NCBI GenBank assembly: GCA_029262005.1
Contig: JAJDAG010000004.1
Coordinates: forward strand, 1-49,486
DNA from: Candidatus Zhuqueibacterota bacterium
Lineage (GTDB): Bacteria > Zhuqueibacterota > Zhuqueibacteria > Oceanimicrobiales > Oceanimicrobiaceae
Length of the DNA: 49,486 bases
Direction: 5' to 3'
Below, piece by piece: positions 45,302 to 49,486 of the stretch. Position 1 is the stretch's first letter. Every line of letters begins with the position of its first letter. The notes under the pieces are model-generated. The model searched no databases. It was not told the origin of the DNA and saw nothing but the letters and a program-made list of their open reading frames with translations. Position numbers and translations under genes: made by a program.

Positions 45302-45693
45302 TTCACCTCCTCAGACGGTTTACGGCGAGGAGCGCCCGCAGGTTGATGAACGCTCAATATATGACCATCCGGGTCTCCAAAGTCAGCGGTCAATCCTCCG
45401 TCGGGAGCTTCACTGACCGGTGTTACAATTTCAACTCCCTGCTTTGTCAAACCCTCGACGACATCATCAATACCTCCATTCAAACCAAAGACGACAATTG
45501 GACTCCGGCCTGGTTTCTCGTCGCTTTCGACAAAAACAAGCTCTAAGTCTCCGACGTTTGAGGTACCAAAACTACCATCGTGGCCTGCAATGATGCTTAT
45601 GGACAGACCCAGCGCATCCTGATAAAAAGTCATTGTCCTCTGTAGGTCTTTAACATAATAAACAATGGTTGAGATTTTTTCTGGTGATATCAT
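45298..45693 (-). CDS. VOC-family (glyoxalase/bleomycin-resistance-like) protein
   Basis: This 131-residue protein has the vicinal oxygen chelate fold: an N-terminal ISTIVYYVKDLQRTMTFYQDALGL, a middle LELVFVESDE, and the C-terminal half ending ADFGDPDGHILSVHQPAG. Members bind a metal with a His/Glu set and act on small thiol adducts, dioxygenation substrates or antibiotics; here the substrate is unknown. AAGGAAG precedes the ATG. The stop overlaps the DUF6265-like start, and the sigma factor gene lies 81 bases upstream in the same direction. VOC proteins are frequent integron-cassette cargo, which fits this location. Confidence 0.88.
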   Translation of the reverse strand: MISPEKISTIVYYVKDLQRTMTFYQDALGLSISIIAGHDGSFGTSNVGDLELVFVESDEKPGRSPIVVFGLNGGIDDVVEGLTKQGVEIVTPVSEAPDGGLTADFGDPDGHILSVHQPAGAPRRKPSEEVK

Positions 45694-45774
45694 GCTACTT
45701 CCTTTTGTTTGTTAATAATGCTAAACATTTTTCCTTTCAACTCTACGTTGCCGCAGAATCATAAAATGTGAGCA

Positions 45775-46395
45775 TTACCGGGATTTTATTATCAAGAGGT
45801 GTCCATCAGGGTCGTTTATGCCGATTCCAGATTCTTGTTTGAGTAATCGATGCAGCGCTCGCCGGATTAGGCCAAAGGCAAGGTCATCGGCACCTTGCGC
45901 TCTTCGTTGATAGGCTAGCGCTAATGCCTCGCGCTGGAGATCTTCGGGTAACTTTTTGAGAGCCTTTCGAATCACAGTGAGACGTTGTCGCAAGGCAGAA
46001 GGGGATAAACTCAACGCAGAGCAAATCTCGTCACGGTTGAGGCCCGATAGAATGAGGGCCAGTACCTTGCGTGCAGCGGGAGGTAACTCAGTCAATGGTT
46101 TCACATCTACTCCAGCGTGAGAACTTACTTCCGGGTCTGACGACGGAGAGGACTTAGCTGTGAGTGCCGAGATTTTTTCTCGATTCTTGCGTCGGGATTC
46201 CGAGCGAGCCATCATTGCCGCACGATTTTTCAGAACGCCGGTAAACCACTTTCTATTCTGTTCCATGGTGAAGTCGAGTCTGTCTTGCTTGAAGGCGACC
46301 AGGAGGCTGTCCTGCAAAAGATCTTCCGCGTCATTTCCTGTTCGTGAGAACTTTCGGGCTATCGATAGCCAGCTATTATAGTTTTCAAGATTCAT
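45775..46395 (-). CDS. ECF-type RNA polymerase sigma factor with VOC-like tail
   Basis: This 206-residue protein has sigma region 2 (LSIARKFSRTGNDAEDLLQDSLLVAF) at about residues 10-36 and further to about 75, and a region 4 helix-turn-helix (LPPAARKVLALILSGLNRDEICSALSLSPSALRQRLTVIRKAL) at about 105-147. A 55-residue extension follows. It ends IGINDPDGHLLIIK, which looks like the last strand of a VOC domain (compare FGDPDGHILSV in the neighbouring protein). The extension may sense a ligand or bind the adjacent VOC protein (inference). No anti-sigma gene is visible. The ATG lies 11 bases from the GTTAGAC end of an attC-like site and has no clear ribosome binding site. Confidence 0.8.
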   Translation of the reverse strand: MNLENYNSWLSIARKFSRTGNDAEDLLQDSLLVAFKQDRLDFTMEQNRKWFTGVLKNRAAMMARSESRRKNREKISALTAKSSPSSDPEVSSHAGVDVKPLTELPPAARKVLALILSGLNRDEICSALSLSPSALRQRLTVIRKALKKLPEDLQREALALAYQRRAQGADDLAFGLIRRALHRLLKQESGIGINDPDGHLLIIKSR

Positions 46396-46406
46396 ACGTA
46401 TTCACG

Positions 46407-46511
46407 GTCTAACGACTGGCTGTGCCGCGCGGGTTTCTCTCCCCTGGCGCCAACTAGAACTCATCATCCTCCCGAACCACCGAAACCCAGAAATCACGCA
46501 CGAAGTTAGGC
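46407..46511. other. Long attC-like site
   Basis: GTCTAAC at 46407-46413 fits RYYYAAC and GTTAGGC at 46505-46511 fits GTTRRRY, in correct orientation for an attC site. Seven-base boxes GGGTTTC (46431-46437) and GAAACCC (46482-46488) pair inside at nearly equal distances, so the 105 bases form a long imperfect palindrome, within the 57-141-base range of attC sites. Its end abuts the start of the sigma factor gene. Confidence 0.55.
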
Positions 46512-46549
46512 GTCGGCAACCCTGCCCTCAAAAATACGGTCCTTGGCTT

Positions 46550-46576
46550 GGCCCTGACTTGTGATGCGTTTGTTTG
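46550..46576 (+). repeat. 27-base perfect direct repeat, copy 2
   Basis: This is identical to 44245-44271. It lies 39 bases beyond the GTTAGGC end of the long attC-like site. Confidence 0.85.
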
Positions 46577-46617
46577 CTGAGAATCTTCGCCACAGCAGGG
46601 GATAAGCAGTGCTTTAA

Positions 46618-46764
46618 ACTACAAAGCGGTACGGAAAATTGGATGCCATCTATAAAAAAAGTGCTGAATTGATAAATCAAATGAGAGACCACGTTCCCTA
46701 TCCCTCAGGAGACTTGGTTTTCTATTTTCAACGTAAGGTTCGCACGGATAAAAAGCAACTCTAA
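46618..46764 (+). pseudogene. Possible gene remnant (48 codons)
   Basis: The frame from 46618 to the stop at 46764 reads like the C-terminal tail of a helical protein (LDAIYKKSAELINQMRDHVP, then GDLVFYFQRKVRTDKKQL), with a stop just upstream and no ribosome binding site. I do not recognise the family. It may be what is left of a cassette gene or transposon gene. The rest of 46396-47295 apart from the listed repeats and sites shows no gene. Confidence 0.25.
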
Positions 46765-46806
46765 ATTGCGGTCACTGGTAACGAAACGGCTGCCGACCGG
46801 TCGTCT

Positions 46807-46869
46807 GTCATTTGGCTATGGTCACCTGTCATTTGGCAGTGGTCAGATAGGATTTGGCCCTGGTCATCA
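46807..46869 (+). repeat. Three 21-base tandem repeats
   Basis: Three units of 21 bases at 46807, 46828 and 46849 share ATTTGGC, two variable bases and TGGTCA. Units 1 and 2 are nearly identical and unit 3 is weaker. Arrays of this kind occur at the ends of IS21-family elements, so it may be a transposon end remnant. Confidence 0.65.
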
Positions 46870-47295
46870 GCCATTGTCGGATTATCGTGACAGAACCATC
46901 ATTAGGTGACAACCATAACAACAGCTTCAGACGTTGAAACCGCAGAGGATCAACTGTGAAACTGAAAATAAACCTTGAATACAGCAAAAATCATTTGAAA
47001 AAAAGCACGGCGGTTCAATCGGCTGCAAGCAAAGTGTACGCCCGAACAGAGCCCCAAACCTGATGCAACCCCAAAACCAACTTGTTACTGAACCGCAATT
47101 AACCACTTGACTTTGTTTATCATCCAGCAAACAACCCACCGATTATCTTCCAGGTGTGGCCTCTCCCATCGGGGTGGCGATGATTGTTTTCTAATAGTAA
47201 AATTCGTTTTTTATTTTAACGATTTAGCTTGTCATCCCTCTACTTTTAACATAATTAAACTTGAAAATAAAATATTTTGTATTTACTTTGTATGT

Positions 47296-47580
47296 ATGAA
47301 AGAATTAAGTTTTGAATGGGATTCCAACAAGGCTACAGAAAATTATAAGAAGCATGGCGTCACATTCAAAGAAGCGCAAACTGTTTTCTTTGACGACTAT
47401 GCAGTTGAATTCTATGACGATGAACATTCCGAATGGGAAGATAGATTTCTGTTGCTTGGTCTTAGCGCCAAATTGCGTTTGCTGATGGTTTGCCATTCTT
47501 ATCGTGAACATGAATCAACTATTAGAATAATATCTGCTCGTAAAGCTACAAAAAATGAATCTAAACATTATAAAAGGTGA
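47296..47580 (+). CDS. brnT: BrnT-family ribonuclease toxin
   Basis: This 94-residue protein matches BrnT, the toxin of a type II toxin-antitoxin pair that halts growth by RNA cleavage. Family landmarks are FEWDSNKATENYKKHGVTFKEA at the start, a DDY-EFYDDEHSEWEDR middle, LLLGLSAKLRLLMVCHSYRE, and the terminal IRIISARKATKNESKHY. ATG 47296 is chosen because it opens the conserved region; the open frame begins further upstream without a start signal. The gene is AT-rich like the rest of the cassette. The antitoxin gene follows after six bases, the standard order for brnTA, and the pair is cytoplasmic. The toxin domain appears complete. Confidence 0.9.
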   Translation: MKELSFEWDSNKATENYKKHGVTFKEAQTVFFDDYAVEFYDDEHSEWEDRFLLLGLSAKLRLLMVCHSYREHESTIRIISARKATKNESKHYKR

Positions 47581-47586
47581 TCCAAA

Positions 47587-47808
47587 ATGAAAGAAGAATA
47601 TAACCTCTCCAAAATGAAATCGAGACGCAATCCATATGCTAAGAGACTAAAAAAGCAAGTAACCTTACGTATGGGCTCCAACATCGTCGATTACTTCAAG
47701 CAAATGTCTGAAGAAACAGGCATTCCATATCAAAGTCTAATAAACCTTTATTTGCAGGACTGTGTAGAATCAAATCGTAAACTGGAAATGCACTGGCCTT
47801 CGCGCTAA
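47587..47808 (+). CDS. brnA: BrnA-type antitoxin, ribbon-helix-helix
   Basis: This 73-residue protein matches BrnA antitoxins. An N-terminal linker (YNLSKMKSRRNPYAKRLKKQ) precedes a ribbon-helix-helix DNA-binding fold (VTLRMGSNIVDYFKQMSEETGIPYQSLINLYLQDCV). BrnA covers the BrnT active site through its N-terminal part and represses its own operon through the ribbon-helix-helix domain; both roles are known of the family. The stop codon lies within the CGCTAAC left core of an attC site, a placement typical of integron cassette genes. Together with brnT it forms an addiction module that stabilises cassette arrays. Confidence 0.88.
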   Translation: MKEEYNLSKMKSRRNPYAKRLKKQVTLRMGSNIVDYFKQMSEETGIPYQSLINLYLQDCVESNRKLEMHWPSR

Positions 47809-47848
47809 CAAACGGTTGAGCGGCGACAGTCCGCCTCGAACCGATAGT
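47803..47848 (+). other. attC site of the brnTA cassette, left part (split by group II intron)
   Basis: The order is CGCTAAC (47803-47809), AAA, CGGTTGAGCGG (47813-47823), a 7-base centre, CCGCCTCGAACCG (47831-47843), ATA, then GT. The site is completed by TAGAC at 49255-49259, giving GTTAGAC, a perfect GTTRRRY core. Two bases in the right inner box have no partner, as expected of extrahelical attC bases. Joined, the site is 51 bases long. Confidence 0.8.
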
Positions 47849-49254
47849 GTGTGCCCGGCATGGCACGTGTATATTTTGAATATTAAAATATACACAGATT
47901 ATCCAGAGGGTGCAAGTCCCTTATGGGCGAGTTGGCGAAGCCCATTAGTAAGCCGCAAGGGTGTTCCGGGTGACCGGGAGTCTGAAGGAAGCGGGACTAC
48001 AAGAGTCTGTACGGAGGAACACTGGCCTTGCATCAAACATCAGGTTGAAAGCGGAAGTTACCAACCCGCCCCGATTCTGGGCGTTGAGATACCCAAGCAC
48101 AACAGCAAAACCCGCCTGCTGGGTATTCCAACAGTTGGTGACAGGGTGCTACACCAAGCCCTGCACCAGCAACTCAGCCCGATTTTTGAGCGGGACTTCT
48201 GCCGACATAGTTACGGTTTTCGTCCCAATCGCAATGCCCATCAGGCCGTCACTCAAGCGTTGGAAAATATTAACGATGGTTATCACAACATCGTAGATAT
48301 TGACCTGAAAAGCTTCTTTGGTGAAGTCAGTCATGAGCTTTTAATGACCCTGATTTATCGCCGGGTGAAGTGTCCACAAACCCTGAAACTCATTCGTAAG
48401 TTTTTACGGGCTCCTATTTGCATTAACGGGAAGCTTGTGAAAAGACGCCAAGGCGTACCACAAGGCAGCCCGCTCAGTCCATTGCTCTCCAATATCGTTC
48501 TGAACGAGTTGGACAAAGAGCTGGAACGACGCGGTCACCGCTATGTAAGATATGCCGACGATTTCAGCATCTACCTCCGCAGTAAAGCGGCGGCACGGCG
48601 AGTCGGAAACAGCATTTATTTGTTTCTGCGCGATAAGCTGCGCCTGCCGATTAACCGGGAGAAAAGTGGAATCCGGCGTCCGGGTAAGTTTTATATGCTT
48701 GGTTATGGCTTTGTGCCTGTTTTTCGTAAAGGCTCGAAAAGAAAGTACCAGCTTGTGGTGGACCGTTCAGCGCTCAGACGTTTGAAAGCGAAGCTCAAAT
48801 TCATCACTCGTAAAACCATTCCTGCCGGCTTCGCCGAACGTATCGCCCGGCTGAACCTTGTCATGAAAGGGTGGATTCACTATTTCCGACTGGCCAATAT
48901 GTATGGCAAGTTGCAAGAAATAGATGTATGGATACGTCGCCGGCTGCGCCGCTGCATTTGGCATGACTGGAAGAAACCGAACCGTAAGGTGAAAAATCTT
49001 ATTCGTTTGGGAATACCCCCGGGTATGGCTTACGCGTGGAGCCGCACCCGCAAGGGTGGTTGGGCGGTGGCTTGCAGCCCGATTCTGGGCACAACCATTA
49101 CCTTGGACAGATTGGGTAGAAGGGGATATATCTCAATGCTATCGTACTATCTTAAACTAACTCGTGGTTAATGAACCGCCGTATTCGAGACCCGAACGTA
49201 CGGTGGTGTGAGAGGCGCACTCCGGTTGTTTTCAACCGGAGCCGCCTACTCGAT
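47849..49254 (+). mobile_element. Group II intron, class C-attC type, internally deleted
   Basis: The 5' end GTGTGCCCGGCATGG fits the GUGYG intron start. AGAGGGTGCAAGTCCC and GGTGACCGGGAGTCTGAAGG are domain I segments. GAACCGCCGTATTCGAG to ACGTACGGTGGT at about 49173-49207 is domain V, and the last hairpin ending CCTACTCGAT with a bulged A is domain VI. Only about 165 bases lie between the 5' end and the reverse transcriptase homology, against several hundred in complete introns, so domain I to IV sequence is missing. Insertion directly 3' of an attC stem-loop and before TAGAC matches class C-attC introns. Confidence 0.82.
48014..49171 (+). pseudogene. Group II intron reverse transcriptase/maturase, N-terminally truncated
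   Basis: The frame encodes a group II intron-encoded protein from the motif EHWPCIK and GSYQPAPILGVEIPK onward: GIPTVGDRVLHQAL, FCRHSYGFRPNRNAHQAV, VDIDLKSFFGEV, RQGVPQGSPLSPLLSNI and the catalytic YADD in RYVRYADDFSIYL. A maturase domain X follows (MKGWIHYFRLANMYGKLQE), with GGWAVACSPIL and LSYYLKL at the end. No endonuclease domain is present, which is usual for class C. The RT0/GAAGIDGM region of about 60 residues is missing and no credible start codon with a ribosome binding site exists within the intron. The open frame continues upstream into the 5' exon, but that part is intron RNA or exon sequence. Confidence 0.85.
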
Positions 49255-49442
49255 TAGACGTTTTAAAACAAAACTTGAGTATTGATTAGCCCCAAAATGC
49301 CCAACTACTTACACTATATTTATTTTTATAACTCTTCCTTTTTAAATCTTAGTTTCAAGTTCCAAGTGCGACAGTTTTAAAAATGGGTTAATTGCATTAT
49401 ATTAAGTTCGCAATTGACCAAAACCACAAACTGGAGCACGTA
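49255..49442. other. 3' exon and spacer before IS30 element
   Basis: TAGAC at the left end completes the attC core. The rest is AT-rich. A copy of GGGTTAATTGC near 49384 and the following bases may include the end of the IS30-family element. No gene is visible. Confidence 0.4.
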
Positions 49443-49486
49443 ATGCCCTATAAGCAATTAACCCATGAGCAAAGATACACAATTTA
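49443..49486 (+). mobile_element. IS30-family transposase, first codons (runs off right edge)
   Basis: The last 44 bases open with ATG and read MPYKQLTHEQRYTI, which fits the start of IS30-family transposases (xYKxLTxEERYQI). The rest lies outside the window. An insertion sequence here would fit the decayed state of the cassette array. Confidence 0.65.

Noticed and set aside
47816-48013. Start of the reverse transcriptase in the 5' exon (GTG 47816)
   Set aside because: This stretch is attC and intron RNA sequence, without similarity to the N-terminus of intron-encoded proteins.
1-49486. tRNA or rRNA genes
   Set aside because: I saw no T-loop/acceptor pattern or rRNA segment by eye; a tRNAscan-SE run would settle it.

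Overview
The window comes from a Gram-negative bacterial chromosome. It encodes outer-membrane beta-barrels, an Omp85-type barrel, several lipoproteins with lipoboxes and many Sec signal peptides, and it uses strong GGAGG-type ribosome binding sites. Base composition is moderate by eye. The mix of genes (37-kDa nucleoid-associated protein, HEVGH metalloprotease of the DUF5117 type, FG-GAP and TPR/CHAT proteins, b6-type cytochrome with a giant c-type cytochrome) suggests an uncultured lineage near the FCB/KSB1/Calditrichota groups. That placement is inference; no rRNA marker lies in the window.

Positions 1-10139 hold a YjjX-like NTPase tail, a methyltransferase and a CBS-containing ClC transporter in one tight + strand run, then a LolA-like secreted protein, a divergent ClpS-like adaptor on the - strand, a rhomboid protease, a cell-wall amidase, and a very long TPR protein whose CHAT peptidase domain has lost both catalytic residues. 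Positions 10395-15914 are a clear respiratory operon with its own near-consensus promoter and a strong terminator: cytochrome b6, a subunit-IV-like protein, an octahaem cytochrome c with a long coiled coil, and a cupredoxin lipoprotein. No Rieske protein is encoded beside it.

Positions 15973-42795 are mostly housekeeping and envelope genes: nucleoid-associated protein, a frameshifted DsbD-alpha-like/Omp85 gene, SH3b-muramidase, an orphan CoxM-type flavoprotein, an FG-GAP protein, small barrels, malate dehydrogenase, a membrane-anchored MutS-like ATPase coupled to an M14 peptidase, a Bax-inhibitor-1-like protein, homoserine dehydrogenase, SppA, a TPR lipoprotein, acetate kinase and a large metalloprotease. 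Two intergenic repeat families with inverted-repeat ends lie between these genes, two copies each.

Positions 42796-49486 are different in character and look like a decayed integron cassette array. An attC-like palindrome abuts the stop of the metalloprotease. An AT-rich PhoX-like gene, an IS3 transposase stub, and a sigma factor/VOC/DUF6265-like operon follow. A long attC-like site lies at 46407-46511. A BrnT/BrnA toxin-antitoxin pair then ends in an attC site that is split, exactly in its GTTRRRY core, by a group II intron of the class C-attC type. The intron is internally deleted and its reverse transcriptase is N-terminally truncated. The window ends in the first codons of an IS30-family transposase. 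No integron integrase is in the window.
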